From Anaerolineales bacterium HSG25 (lineage in GTDB: Bacteria > Chloroflexota > Anaerolineae > 4572-78 > J111): DNA of 40,555 nucleotides. Below the pieces are notes generated by a model. That model was given only the letters and a program-made list of their open reading frames with translations, was not told the DNA's origin and did no database searches. Positions 32,377 to 40,555 of this stretch are shown piece by piece. Numbering within the stretch: the first letter of the stretch is position 1; the number at the start of each line of letters is the position of its first letter. Where the stretch lies: positions 1 to 40,555 of the forward strand of contig JAUCGA010000047.1 of the NCBI GenBank assembly GCA_030377865.1, read 5' to 3'. The position numbers were made by a program, and so were the translations under genes.

Positions 32377-33219
32377 TTATTTAATCAATCTCCGCAACGC
32401 GGCTAAATTACGAATATCGTCTTCAGGGTCTTTCTTTTTGGGGGTTTCTAACAAAAATGGAATGTCTTTGAAGCGAAGGTCATTGAGGAAGTAGCCAAAT
32501 GGTTCTAATCCGATATAACCCTCGCCGATGTGGGTATGACGGTCAACATGACTGCCTAAATCTTTTTGCGAGTCGTTAACATGGAACACTTTCAATCGAT
32601 CCAGACCAATCGTTTGGTCAAATTCGGTCAGCATAGCCTCATAACTCTCTGGGGTACGGAACTCGTATCCGGCGGCCAGAGCGTGGCAGGTATCAAAACA
32701 GACCACCAGCCGATCTGAGTCATCACAGCCTTTAATCATGGCTCCAATCTCTTCAAATTTTGCCCCCAAAGCCGAGCCTTGCCCAGCCGTAATCTCTAGG
32801 GCAATCTTGACCTGATAATCGGGCAGTTGAGCATGCACCGTGTTCAGGCTTTTGATGACTTCAGCCACACCAGCATCTACTCCGGCCTTCATGTGCGCGC
32901 CCGGGTGCAGTACCAGATATGGAATCTTCAACGTCTCACACCGCTGTAGTTCAATGACGAGGGCGTTAATCGACTTTTGTCGTATCTCCTCTTTTGGTGA
33001 GCCTAAGTTAATGAGATAACTGGCATGGCACACCACCGGCAACTTTGTTTCCTCCAGATGTTGGTGATACCGTTCAATCTCATCTGGTTTAAGTTCCTTT
33101 GCTTTCCACTGTCGGTTCGACTTGGTGAATATCTGCATGGCAGTGCAGTCTATATCTGTAGCTCGCTTAAATGCTTTGTCTACGCCACCCGCAATTGATA
33201 AATGAGCGCCTATTAACAT
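32377..33219 (-). CDS. nfo: Deoxyribonuclease IV (endonuclease IV)
   Basis: 280 residues, full length. AP-endonuclease-2 family TIM barrel with the zinc ligands of Nfo: GAHLSIAGG (N-terminal His), LVLHPGAHMKAG, LEITAGQGSALG (Glu), VCFDTCHALAAGY (Asp and His), FHVNDSQKDLGSHVDRH (His-Asp/His) and ending FLLETPKK (Glu). It cleaves DNA 5' to abasic sites in base-excision repair, and lies close to another base-excision gene, mutY, on the same strand. No ribosome-binding site is obvious before the ATG. Confidence 0.95.
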   Translation of the reverse strand: MLIGAHLSIAGGVDKAFKRATDIDCTAMQIFTKSNRQWKAKELKPDEIERYHQHLEETKLPVVCHASYLINLGSPKEEIRQKSINALVIELQRCETLKIPYLVLHPGAHMKAGVDAGVAEVIKSLNTVHAQLPDYQVKIALEITAGQGSALGAKFEEIGAMIKGCDDSDRLVVCFDTCHALAAGYEFRTPESYEAMLTEFDQTIGLDRLKVFHVNDSQKDLGSHVDRHTHIGEGYIGLEPFGYFLNDLRFKDIPFLLETPKKKDPEDDIRNLAALRRLIK

Positions 33220-33296
33220 GGTTGGATTTTAGATTTTGGATTTTGGATTTACGATTGAGGGAGTAAACCTAAAATCTAAAACGGCTGACTATTTTG

Positions 33297-33518
33297 TTAC
33301 AGCATTTTGAGAAAATCTTTAATTGGTTCAAACACAGCATGATTGAGCGGCCAATAACCTCTTTGTGTAGCGGCCTCTATATAATAGGCAAACTTTGGCC
33401 TTGAAGCCAAGAACACTTGAACTTTGGCTTTGCCCATGTTTCGTGGTAGTTTATTTGAAGCGAGTTTGTCTGTTAGACATTCAAAGTAAGAATCAACACA
33501 ATCTATCGCATCTCCCAA
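33297..33518 (-). pseudogene. C-terminal fragment of the AAA ATPase partner protein (DUF3226/TOPRIM-like)
   Basis: 73 residues in a frame overlapping the last 16 bases of the AAA ATPase gene; its only possible start is a TTG. The text (YFECLTDKLASNKLP, KAKVQVFLASRP, GYWPLNHAVFEPIKDFL) resembles the C-terminal third of the partner proteins normally encoded after this kind of AAA ATPase. The N-terminal part, which would carry the acidic TOPRIM-like residues, is missing. It looks like a deletion remnant, with the junction exactly at the ATPase stop. Confidence 0.6.
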
Positions 33519-34585
33519 CCCATTTCAAAGGCAACGTCAAGATTTTTTTGGCTGTATGTAACAGCCTGAATGTTACCTTTTATGCGTTCCAATCGGTGGT
33601 GATGAAAATCATAAGTAGGACTTTTTACAAATGCCTGATGAGCGGCCTCAATACACTCCATACTATGCGTTGTGGCAAATATTTGGACATTTGATTCTCT
33701 GGCTAAATCCCCAATCGCTTGCCAAACCTTATCCATAACTGAATGATGTATACCATTTTCAATCTCATCAATCAGAACTATACTATCTTTAGTATGTGCG
33801 ATAATTAGGGCTATTTCTAATAACCGAAACATACCTTCACCCATTAAAGGCATAGGCATGAGTTCTGATATACCTTCAAGATCACAATAGACAACTGGGT
33901 GATCTAACCGTTGCAAGACTTCTATATTTTTAAGGCGACTGTCAATGATTTGCAATGTTTCAATAACTTTCTCGTCCTCTCTAATTCGTCTTAAATTACT
34001 AAGTGCTTGCGCTATGTCTCTCGGGTTTTGACGCTCTCTAGCAAGTAAAAGTGATATTTTTGGCTTTTCAACACCTGTTATGCCATCGAAACGAATATCC
34101 CCTCCTTCTGCAAAGGCTCTCAATTCTTGTAAAGTCTCTCCGGCTACATTACTATATTTAAATACAATTTGAATAGGTGTAGAAACTTCTTGCATCGCAA
34201 CTTCCATTGCTGAAAAAGTTTTATTATCTACCCTTTGATTGTTGTGGTCTGAAATATGTGAAATATCCCGTTCTTGTATAGTAATATCAAGTAACTGCTT
34301 CTCTTCGTTTTGATACTCACCTGTAAATGTTATAGTTTTTTCAGAATCAAAATCTTGAAAAAATTCCAGAGCCAATTCATCATCGATTCTGAAATCTTCT
34401 AAACCTCGAAAGCTGTAGGTTGCGAAACCTGCAATTGGATGTCGTCTATTAAAAATAAATAGGGCCTCAAGTAAAGCTGTTTTACCAACATTGTTTTTCC
34501 CAGAAATCAGGTTAACCCTTGCTAATGGCTCTATGGTTAAATTACCAAAGCAGCGATAGTTTTTTATGCTAAATGATTTATGCAT
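33503..34585 (-). CDS. AAA family ATPase (AAA_15/OLD-like)
   Basis: 360 residues. Walker A GKNNVGKT (29-36) follows an N-terminal FSIKNYRCFGNL, the usual opening of SMC/RecF/OLD-like ATPases; SIVLIDEIENG is Walker B and FATTHSMECIEAA the following His-containing switch. It lacks an own nuclease domain; in related loci a TOPRIM-like protein is supplied by the next gene, which here is only a 73-residue fragment. It is lower in GC than its neighbours, consistent with horizontal origin. GGAGGAG lies four bases before the ATG. The MITE-like copy at 34610-34701 separates it from mutY, to which it appears to have been joined before. Confidence 0.85.
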   Translation of the reverse strand: MHKSFSIKNYRCFGNLTIEPLARVNLISGKNNVGKTALLEALFIFNRRHPIAGFATYSFRGLEDFRIDDELALEFFQDFDSEKTITFTGEYQNEEKQLLDITIQERDISHISDHNNQRVDNKTFSAMEVAMQEVSTPIQIVFKYSNVAGETLQELRAFAEGGDIRFDGITGVEKPKISLLLARERQNPRDIAQALSNLRRIREDEKVIETLQIIDSRLKNIEVLQRLDHPVVYCDLEGISELMPMPLMGEGMFRLLEIALIIAHTKDSIVLIDEIENGIHHSVMDKVWQAIGDLARESNVQIFATTHSMECIEAAHQAFVKSPTYDFHHHRLERIKGNIQAVTYSQKNLDVAFEMGWEMR

Positions 34586-34609
34586 GTCTCCTCCGTATTA
34601 ACTGTTTTG

Positions 34610-34701
34610 GTAAATATTCAGTGAACTCGCCAGAAAGAGTATCAGAAACCCGATTTCTTTGAGAAATCGGGTTTCTAGAGCTACTTTGCTGAACTTTTAC
34701 G
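34610..34701. mobile_element. MITE-like element, agaaacccgattt family, overlapping the mutY 3' end
   Basis: A 92-base element flanked by ctgttttg on both sides (34602-34609 and 34702-34709), a perfect 8-base target duplication. Its right end encodes the last six residues and stop of MutY. Confidence 0.88.
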
Positions 34702-35784
34702 CTGTTTTGTTAGTGCCTCAATAACCTTCAAATCAGTCCGAGGAAAGGCAAATTGTTCTATCTCTCCCATTGTCACCCATTGCCAATCGGCCACGTCAAT
34801 GGCTTGGGGTTGTTGGCTTTTGTCTGTTAACTGAGCAAAAAAGGCATGTAGCGTAATCTTAAAATGGGTATAGCTGTGTTTAAGGCTGACTAACAGTTCG
34901 CCCACGTGGATGTCTAAGGCCAATTCCTCTTGAATTTCTCGTCGGAGACATTCTGGTAAACTCTCGCCTGCCTCTTGTTTGCCACCGGGGAACTCCCACA
35001 GTCCGCCGAGCATGCCTTCTGGTGGACGTTGGGCAATCAGATATTTGTCATCAAGAACGATAATCGCCGCGGCCACATCATAATGAGGCAGGGGTTTTCG
35101 TTTCGGTTTATACGGTAACGTTTCCTCAATCCCCAACAGTTTGGCTTGACAGACTGTTTCGACGGGACAAGTAGCGCAGTTTGGCTTGGTTGGGCTACAA
35201 AGCAACGCCCCCAACTCAATCAGAGCTTGATTCCAGTCGCCGGGCTGTTCGGCAAGGCTGACGAGTTGATTTGCCGTCTCGTTTATCTGACGACGAGCCG
35301 GTTGGCGAGTAATATCCGTCTGAATGGCAAACAAACGAGATAGAACTCGTTTAACATTGCCATCCACCGCGGGAACAGCTTCATGAAAGGCAATCGAAGC
35401 CACCGCCCCAGCTGTATACTCACCAAAACCGGGTAGTTTCCGCAATATACTGTATTGAGGCGGTAACTGTCCGTCATGCGCCTCCACAATCTCGATAGCG
35501 GCTTGATGGAGGTTACGAGCGCGAGCATAATAGCCTAATCCTTCCCACATCTTTAGAACTTCGCCCAGTGATGCCTGAGATAATGTTGTTACAGTTGGGA
35601 AACGGGTCAAAAACCGCTCATAATATGGGATAACTGTGTTGACCTGTGTCTGTTGGAGCATGACCTCTGATAGCCAGATGCGGTAGGGTGACTCTTCACT
35701 TCGCCACGGCATGTCTCGCCGATGTTGATGATACCAGCCCAATAGGTTGGTATATATTTCGGAATAGTTGTCTGTTTGAGGCAT
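34681..35784 (-). CDS. mutY: A/G-specific adenine DNA glycosylase MutY
   Basis: 367 residues. The HhH-GPD domain holds LSEVMLQQTQV (catalytic E40), LPGFGEYTAGA (117-127, helix-hairpin-helix) and VDGNVKRV (catalytic D141). The iron-sulfur cluster cysteines are C196, C203, C206 and C212 (6-2-5 spacing, as expected). A Nudix-like C-terminal domain for 8-oxo-G recognition spans about 230-360 with EFPGGKQEAGESL and REIQEEL. It removes adenine opposite 8-oxoguanine. The final residues RKSSAK and the stop come from the inserted MITE-like element; removing the insertion would give a tail QLIRRRHA ending inside the start of the AAA gene. Confidence 0.95.
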   Translation of the reverse strand: MPQTDNYSEIYTNLLGWYHQHRRDMPWRSEESPYRIWLSEVMLQQTQVNTVIPYYERFLTRFPTVTTLSQASLGEVLKMWEGLGYYARARNLHQAAIEIVEAHDGQLPPQYSILRKLPGFGEYTAGAVASIAFHEAVPAVDGNVKRVLSRLFAIQTDITRQPARRQINETANQLVSLAEQPGDWNQALIELGALLCSPTKPNCATCPVETVCQAKLLGIEETLPYKPKRKPLPHYDVAAAIIVLDDKYLIAQRPPEGMLGGLWEFPGGKQEAGESLPECLRREIQEELALDIHVGELLVSLKHSYTHFKITLHAFFAQLTDKSQQPQAIDVADWQWVTMGEIEQFAFPRTDLKVIEALTKQRKSSAK

Positions 35785-35852
35785 GAAGTTGTCAATTTGC
35801 TAAAATCTGCTGAAGTTGCTTTCGGTTCTCCTGCGAGTCAAAGATGGTTATG

Positions 35853-35885
35853 AGAGTGGTTCAATCTTTAAGATTGAACCACTCT
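35853..35885. repeat. 'gtggttcaatct' family palindrome, copy C
   Basis: 33 bases, perfect 15-bp stem with a TTA loop (the loop is TAA in copy A, i.e. the reverse orientation), between the menC-like gene 5' region and mutY. Confidence 0.7.
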
Positions 35886-35918
35886 GGGTCGTGTAAATTA
35901 ATTAGGACTAACTCCTTG

Positions 35919-37040
35919 TTAAATCGTAAAAATTTCGTGTCGAATACGGTGCTTTTTGACTCGGTCTAGCCGTACCTCTACCCCAATCCCTAACCCCATT
36001 GGGACAGATATAGTTGAGTCCTCGCGGTTTAGCTCAAAGGCTGGTTCAGCAATATCTTCATGATAATAGCGACTAGTAGCCGAAATATCGCCGGGTAGGG
36101 TGAAGTTGGGCATGGTCGCTAGATGCAGGTTGGTCGCTCGCCCGATTCCGGTTTCGAGCATGCCGCCACACCATATCGGAATACTGGCTTTAAGGCACAT
36201 ATCGTGGATGGATTTGGCATTATTTAGACCACCTACTCGCCCTACTTTCATGTTGATGATTCGGCAAGACCCTAGCTCAATCGCCGCTTTGGCATGGGTT
36301 GGCAAATGAATACTTTCATCGAGGCAGACGGGCGTTTTTATCTGTTTTTGTAACTTAGAATGTTCATAAATATCATCATAATGGAGTGGCTGTTCAATCA
36401 TCAGCAAATTCAGGTTATCCATTTCTTGGAACAATGGCACATCATCCAAACTAAAGGCAGAGTTGGCATCAGCCATCAACTTTATGTCGGGGTGTCGCTC
36501 CCGAATGGCGGTCAGTGGTTCTATTTCCCAGCCCGGTTCAATCTTTATTTTGATACGTTGGTAGCCTTGGTTGACAAAGTTTCCCACTCGGTTTAGCAAC
36601 TCAGACAAAGTTGGTTGAATACCGATACTAACCCCAACTTCAACCCGAGTAGCATGGTCAGAATCTCGATTTAATAGCCTTGATAATGGCACTTCTTTTG
36701 CTTTGGCAAATATATCCCAAAGACTGTTTTCTAAGGCCGCTTTAGCTAAAGGATGCCCGCGTACCCCCTTAAAGTAGGCTTTTGTATCACCAAGTCCAAC
36801 AATTTCCTGCCCAACCGTGTTTGGGATAATGAAATCTTTTAGGATATGCCATGCTGTGGAGATTGTTTCATAAGTGTATTCTGGATCAGTTGAGGCGACA
36901 CATTCTCCCCAACCCGTTAGTCCTTCACCATGAACAGAGACCAGAATACAAGGCCGTTCTAACTGCGTGCCAACACTGGTCCGAAATGGGTGAACTAGCT
37001 TTTGTGAGATATGATGTAATTCGATACGTTCAATTTTCAT
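35919..37040 (-). CDS. menC: o-Succinylbenzoate synthase / N-acylamino-acid racemase family (enolase superfamily)
   Basis: 373 residues. Enolase-superfamily catalytic residues are all present: KIKIEPG (Lys164/Lys166), metal ligands D191 (MADANSAF), E216 (IEQPL) and D241 (LDESI), and the second catalytic Lys265 (NMKVGRVGG). The N-terminal capping domain (VHPFRTSVGTQLERP) is typical of MenC type 2. MenC makes o-succinylbenzoate for menaquinone; close relatives racemise N-acylamino acids, and without other men genes nearby the two cannot be separated, so the symbol is tentative. AAAGGA lies eight bases before the ATG. It is preceded by trkH on the same strand, 20 bases away. Confidence 0.85.
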   Translation of the reverse strand: MKIERIELHHISQKLVHPFRTSVGTQLERPCILVSVHGEGLTGWGECVASTDPEYTYETISTAWHILKDFIIPNTVGQEIVGLGDTKAYFKGVRGHPLAKAALENSLWDIFAKAKEVPLSRLLNRDSDHATRVEVGVSIGIQPTLSELLNRVGNFVNQGYQRIKIKIEPGWEIEPLTAIRERHPDIKLMADANSAFSLDDVPLFQEMDNLNLLMIEQPLHYDDIYEHSKLQKQIKTPVCLDESIHLPTHAKAAIELGSCRIINMKVGRVGGLNNAKSIHDMCLKASIPIWCGGMLETGIGRATNLHLATMPNFTLPGDISATSRYYHEDIAEPAFELNREDSTISVPMGLGIGVEVRLDRVKKHRIRHEIFTI

Positions 37041-37060
37041 TTTATAATCCTTTTGTTAAA

Positions 37061-38503
37061 TTATTTTCGCCAATAAGAGGGTGAGAACAGAACCATCACG
37101 GTAAATATTTCGAGCCGTCCCACCAACATCAAAAATGAGAGAATCCATTTTCCCATGTCGGGAATATGGGCGTAGTTATCGGTTGGTCCGACCTGATTAA
37201 GACCAGGCCCGATGTTACCTAAACAGGCGACAACCGCTCCAAATGAGGTTATTAAATCTAAACCAAGGAGGGTCATGAAAAATACACCTAAGACATATAT
37301 TGATATAAATAGGACAAAAAAACTAAGGACATTAAAAACGACATCGCGGGGGACGGTAGTATTGTTCAAACGAACGGGAACAACCGCATGGGGGTGAATC
37401 AGGCGAGTGATTTCGCTGAGAACAAACTTAAAGAGTAGATAAACTCGCATCACTTTTATCCCCCCACTGGTCGAACCGGCTGAACCACCAATAAACATGA
37501 GGATAAATATCACAAATTGGGAACTCGCCGACCATTGTTCATAATCAGCAGTTCCAAATCCGGTGGTGGTGACAATGGCTAAGACCTGAAATGAGGTGTA
37601 TCGAAAGGCTTCGGAAATGGTATCATACTGATGGACAAAAGTGTCAATCCCAATGAGCAAAATTGCCAAAAAAATAATGAGCAGGTAGTACCGAAACTCT
37701 TTATTTTTCCAGTAGGCTTTCCAATCACCTTTGATAAAACGGTAATGGAGTGAGAAGTTGACCCCGGCCAGAAACATAAAAAAGGTGATAATATAGTCGA
37801 TGTAGACACTTTGATAAGCGGCCACACTCGTATTGCGAGTTGAATAGCCACCTGTTGCCATCGTGCCAAAAGCATGGCATAACGCGTCAAATAGGCTCAT
37901 TCCACCAAACATCAGCAATGCGGTTTCGAGCAGGGTGATGGCGACATAAACACCCCATAAAATTTTGGCGGTTTCGGTCACGCGAGGGGCGAGCCTATCG
38001 GCGACAGGGCCGGGTACTTCGGCTTTGAACAACTGCATGCCTCCCACACCTAAAAACGGTAAAATCGCCAACGATAGGACGATAATTCCCATGCCGCCAA
38101 TCCAGTGAGTTAAACTACGCCAAAATAGCAGACCATGCGGCAGAGCTTCTATTTCGGTTAAAATCGTTGCGCCGGTGGTCGTAAAACCGGACATGGTTTC
38201 AAAAAATGCGTCAGTGAATGAGGGGATTGCACCGGAGAGAATAAACGGTAAACAACCAAATGCCGAAAAAACAATCCAACCCAAGGTGACGGCAGTAAAT
38301 CCTTCCTTGGCTCGCAAATCGTTATCAAAACTGGTGGTGTGATAGGTAACTAACCCGCAAACAAAGGTGATGAACGCACCAGCAAACAGGGCTAGAGAGT
38401 CGCTATCTCCATAGTAAAGTGAGAAAGGTATCGGCAGGAGCATGGCTCCGGCGAGAAACATTAAAAAAAAGCCTAACAAATGAATAATGCTGATGAAATG
38501 CAC
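37061..38503 (-). CDS. trkH: Trk-type potassium uptake protein TrkH
   Basis: 480 residues from a GTG start (38501-38503). Four membrane-pore-membrane repeats are visible with filter-type sequences: [35 protein letters not shown] and [10 protein letters not shown]. These occur in the order and with the spacing of Ktr/TrkH potassium transporters. [17 protein letters not shown] is the usual second-helix motif. With the regulatory subunit TrkA encoded 343 bases upstream on the same strand, it should form a gated K+ uptake system in the cytoplasmic membrane. The intervening DNA carries three repeats and may weaken co-transcription. Confidence 0.95.
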   Translation of the reverse strand: MHFISIIHLLGFFLMFLAGAMLLPIPFSLYYGDSDSLALFAGAFITFVCGLVTYHTTSFDNDLRAKEGFTAVTLGWIVFSAFGCLPFILSGAIPSFTDAFFETMSGFTTTGATILTEIEALPHGLLFWRSLTHWIGGMGIIVLSLAILPFLGVGGMQLFKAEVPGPVADRLAPRVTETAKILWGVYVAITLLETALLMFGGMSLFDALCHAFGTMATGGYSTRNTSVAAYQSVYIDYIITFFMFLAGVNFSLHYRFIKGDWKAYWKNKEFRYYLLIIFLAILLIGIDTFVHQYDTISEAFRYTSFQVLAIVTTTGFGTADYEQWSASSQFVIFILMFIGGSAGSTSGGIKVMRVYLLFKFVLSEITRLIHPHAVVPVRLNNTTVPRDVVFNVLSFFVLFISIYVLGVFFMTLLGLDLITSFGAVVACLGNIGPGLNQVGPTDNYAHIPDMGKWILSFLMLVGRLEIFTVMVLFSPSYWRK

Positions 38504-38560
38504 GAGTTTATTATTGGTAATGGATAACAGGTCATTATCGAGAAGATGTTTAGGCCAATG

Positions 38561-38639
38561 GTAAAAGTTCAGTAAAACCGCCCTAGAAACCCGATTTCTT
38601 TAAGAAATCGGGTTTCTGACGCTCCTTCTGGCAAGTTCA
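38561..38639. mobile_element. MITE-like element, agaaacccgattt family, between trkA and trkH
   Basis: Core palindrome with left outer arm gtaaaagttcag; the right arm is shortened to ggcaagttca. An 8-base ggccaatg flanks it (38553-38560 and 38640-38647), a target duplication. Confidence 0.85.
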
Positions 38640-38661
38640 GGCCAATGGGGCTAGTTTGATA

Positions 38662-38698
38662 GTAGTGATGGAGTGCAAGGCTTGCACTCCATCACTAC
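38662..38698. repeat. Perfect 37-base palindrome (18-bp stem, 1-base centre)
   Basis: gtagtgatggagtgcaag and its exact complement around a single G. It contains the ggagtgcaa string also found in the 138-bp MITE and in the repeat at 40274. Confidence 0.8.
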
Positions 38699-38796
38699 AG
38701 TCTTTCAGATAATGATTTTCAATTCAAGACCAACTTTCCCGCAAGTTCAAAACTTGCGGAAAGTGACAACTGAAAATGTTTATCTGAACATCTATA
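38699..38796. repeat. ~98-bp palindromic element, 'cttcccgcaag' family, copy B
   Basis: A second full copy of the element at 5979-6077, with the same outer arms and inner stem (a few paired changes). Together with 38561-38698 it occupies most of the 343-base trkA-trkH gap. Confidence 0.75.
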
Positions 38797-38846
38797 CATC
38801 TTCGATAGTGCGATAATGACGAGTTATTCATTGGTGTCTTTGTGTC

Positions 38847-40223
38847 TTATAAGGGTAAAATTTGAGAGATTAAACTTCGCTCTTGGCTGAATAACTTATC
38901 AACTTTGGACATAGTTTGGGGCAAGGTGAAGATAACTACTTTATCCTCTGCTTGGACTTGGGTGTCCCCTTTGGGAATGATTAGTTTGTCATTACGCAAA
39001 ATACCGCCCATAATAGCATTATCGGGAAAGTTGATATCTTTTAGGGGCTGACGAGTTATTTTGCAACCTGCTTGGGTAATATATTCGATGATTTGGGTGT
39101 CGCCGCTGGGAATATTGGCAATGGTCGCGACTTGTTGTTGCTGGATATAGCGACGCACGGAGTTGACGGCTAGTGACTGTTTGCTAACAGTTGCATCAAC
39201 GCCGAGTTTTGGAGCAATCGAAATGTATTCTCTTTTATTGACCAAAGCGATTGAACGGGGAACATTGGCATGTTGAGCTAACAGGGTCGTGATGATATTA
39301 ACTTCATCATTTCCGGTAACGGCCACAAAGGCATCCATGTCGTTTAATCCTTCGCTTTCTAGTAAATCAAAATCTGTGCCGTCACCATTGATAATCAAGG
39401 CACGAGGGATGCTATCAGCCAATTTTTGCGCTTTTTCCATGTCCGTTTCAACAATTTTAACGTTGGCTTTAGGAGCTAAACTGGTAGCGATAAATTGCCC
39501 AATTAATCCACCGCCTAAAATCATCACATTTCGCATAGGACGGTCTTTTTTACCGGCTAGGCTGATAAATGTTGGTGTATATTCAGGGTCACAGATTACA
39601 AAGACCTCATCACCATAAATAAGTTTGTCATCACCACCGGGGATGATGGTGTGATAGTTTCGGTCAATGGCGACAATTCGCATGGGGGGATCACCATATT
39701 TTTGGATGAGATCCATGAGCGGTATGTCAAGCAGGGGTGAATTTTGCTCCAAATGTACGCCTAGCACATCAATCTTGCCGTTGTCTAGCTCGATGGCATA
39801 AGCGGCGCAGGATTGATGGATCAGGTGCAGAACTGCGTCAGCCGTCTCTTTTTCGGGATGGATGATTAAATCGGTACCTAACTCATCAGGGCTTAGAATA
39901 AAGTCAGGGGTGGTATATTGTGGGTGACGGACTCGGGCGATGGTTGTTGGTACGCCAGAGCGTTTTGCCAACCGGCAGGCCATCAGATTGACCTCGTCGC
40001 GATCTGTCATGGCCGCGACAATTCCCATTTTTTGTAGTTGCGCTTCTTCTAAGGTACGATAACTCCCGCCGTTTCCCGCGATGACAATGGCATCCAACTG
40101 TTCGCTGGCCCGCATCATTTTTTGTTGGTCGGCTTCAATCATCGTAATATCATGTTTTTGACGGGATAATTGTTTACTTAGTTGAAATCCAATATCTCCA
40201 GCACCGATAATTAAAATGTTCAT
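38847..40223 (-). CDS. trkA: Trk potassium regulatory protein TrkA
   Basis: 458 residues with two RCK halves. Each has a Rossmann nucleotide loop, IIGAGDIGF (5-13) and ILGGGLIGQF (about 233), and a following acidic residue binding the ribose (MIEAD, IVETD). Each RCK_N is followed by a C-terminal RCK_C subdomain (LDIPLMDL..., PLKDINFPDNAIMGGI). It binds NAD(H)/ATP and gates TrkH. GGGAG lies nine bases before the ATG. Length is normal. Confidence 0.95.
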   Translation of the reverse strand: MNILIIGAGDIGFQLSKQLSRQKHDITMIEADQQKMMRASEQLDAIVIAGNGGSYRTLEEAQLQKMGIVAAMTDRDEVNLMACRLAKRSGVPTTIARVRHPQYTTPDFILSPDELGTDLIIHPEKETADAVLHLIHQSCAAYAIELDNGKIDVLGVHLEQNSPLLDIPLMDLIQKYGDPPMRIVAIDRNYHTIIPGGDDKLIYGDEVFVICDPEYTPTFISLAGKKDRPMRNVMILGGGLIGQFIATSLAPKANVKIVETDMEKAQKLADSIPRALIINGDGTDFDLLESEGLNDMDAFVAVTGNDEVNIITTLLAQHANVPRSIALVNKREYISIAPKLGVDATVSKQSLAVNSVRRYIQQQQVATIANIPSGDTQIIEYITQAGCKITRQPLKDINFPDNAIMGGILRNDKLIIPKGDTQVQAEDKVVIFTLPQTMSKVDKLFSQERSLISQILPL

Positions 40224-40555
40224 AACCTATAACTCCCGTAATTGATAATCTTTTGTGGTGGTCAAGATGATGTTGGAGTGCAATGGGTTCAGCTATTGCT
40301 TTTGGCAACGGCTAAACCCGTTGCACTCCATTTTCAACATCAGTCTGACCACTACATAATTGATAATCTTTAGAAATTAAAAAGACACCCATTTGGGTAT
40401 CTTTAGGTGGATACTCAAAACATACGACTAGGAATGGGGATTAAATAAGTTGCGCGTTTTCACATAAGAATGAATTCTTATGCTGACACGAGAAACCTGC
40501 TTAAGCAGGTTTTCCGTTTAAGACGCTGATTTCAATCAGCGGTCATCAGCGGTCA
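40224..40555. other. Repeat-filled DNA at the window end, no gene
   Basis: 332 bases upstream of trkA contain the flanked palindrome (40239-40371), a 10-bp hairpin (40380-40403, one C-A mismatch), an 8-bp hairpin (40463-40482), a perfect 20-base palindrome aaacctgcttaagcaggttt (40493-40512), and the uninterrupted form (40503-40541) of the sequence split in the DGR target leader. I see no coding frame. Confidence 0.6.
40239..40371. repeat. Palindrome flanked by a 15-base direct repeat
   Basis: taattgataatcttt occurs exactly at 40239-40253 and 40357-40371. Between them lie 103 bases forming a long imperfect palindrome whose inner part (ggagtgcaatgggttc... / ...aacccgttgcactcc, 40274-40329) is the intact version of the repeat split at 2869-3064. 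Confidence 0.75.

Overview
The window looks like an accessory-rich stretch of a filamentous or sediment-type bacterium, most probably a Chloroflexota (Anaerolineae-like) genome. This is inferred from Thr/Pro-rich linkers behind lipoprotein signals, several very large GT-C membrane glycosyltransferases with extracytoplasmic beta modules, the AAA/PD-(D/E)XK family, and heavy loading with small palindromic repeats. No rRNA, tRNA, CRISPR array or intact transposase gene was found.

The main discovery is a complete diversity-generating retroelement (DGR) at about 10.8-14.3 kb. It has a lipoprotein target whose C-terminal formylglycine-generating-enzyme/C-type-lectin-like domain ends in a 110-nt variable repeat (VR, 12243-12352). 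A DGR-type reverse transcriptase follows (12465-13547), then an Avd-like four-helix accessory protein (13540-13905), then a 110-nt template repeat (TR, 13931-14040) in a noncoding transcript ending at a strong intrinsic terminator (14162-14207). TR and VR align without gaps. I count 19 mismatches by hand, and all 19 fall on TR adenines (19 of 35 TR adenines), which is the signature of adenine-specific mutagenic retrohoming. A GC-rich hairpin sits behind VR, and a decayed second copy of the VR 3' end lies just past the TR RNA.

Layout: 0-0.6 kb, end of an AAA ATPase gene and a small gene broken by an in-frame TGA; 1-2.8 kb, unknown alpha-helical protein; 3.1-7.6 kb (minus), CBM-like lipoprotein, UbiB/ABC1 kinase and M20 peptidase; 8.1-10.7 kb, GT-C membrane protein; 10.8-14.3 kb, DGR; 14.5-18.2 kb, DUF4160/DUF2442 pair, small membrane and metallopeptidase-like proteins, AAA/PD-(D/E)XK protein; 18.2-29.9 kb, a cell-surface glycan cluster (four GT-C/PMT-like proteins, one SDR epimerase, one GT remnant); 30.5-40.2 kb (minus), housekeeping genes: DinB-like protein, ornithine-cyclodeaminase-like protein, endonuclease IV, AAA ATPase with a truncated partner, MutY, MenC-like enolase, TrkH and TrkA.

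The intergenic DNA is dominated by at least seven families of short palindromic elements. Two have visible target-site duplications and so behave as non-autonomous mobile elements (MITE-like): a 138-bp family with 3-bp duplications and a ~91-bp family with 8-bp duplications. These and simpler repeats have also entered coding sequences in frame, particularly in the glycosyltransferases, where a 9-copy heptanucleotide tract could act as a phase-variation switch. Surface proteins (DGR target) and surface glycans (repeat-laden GTs) thus both show signs of programmed or repeat-driven variability.
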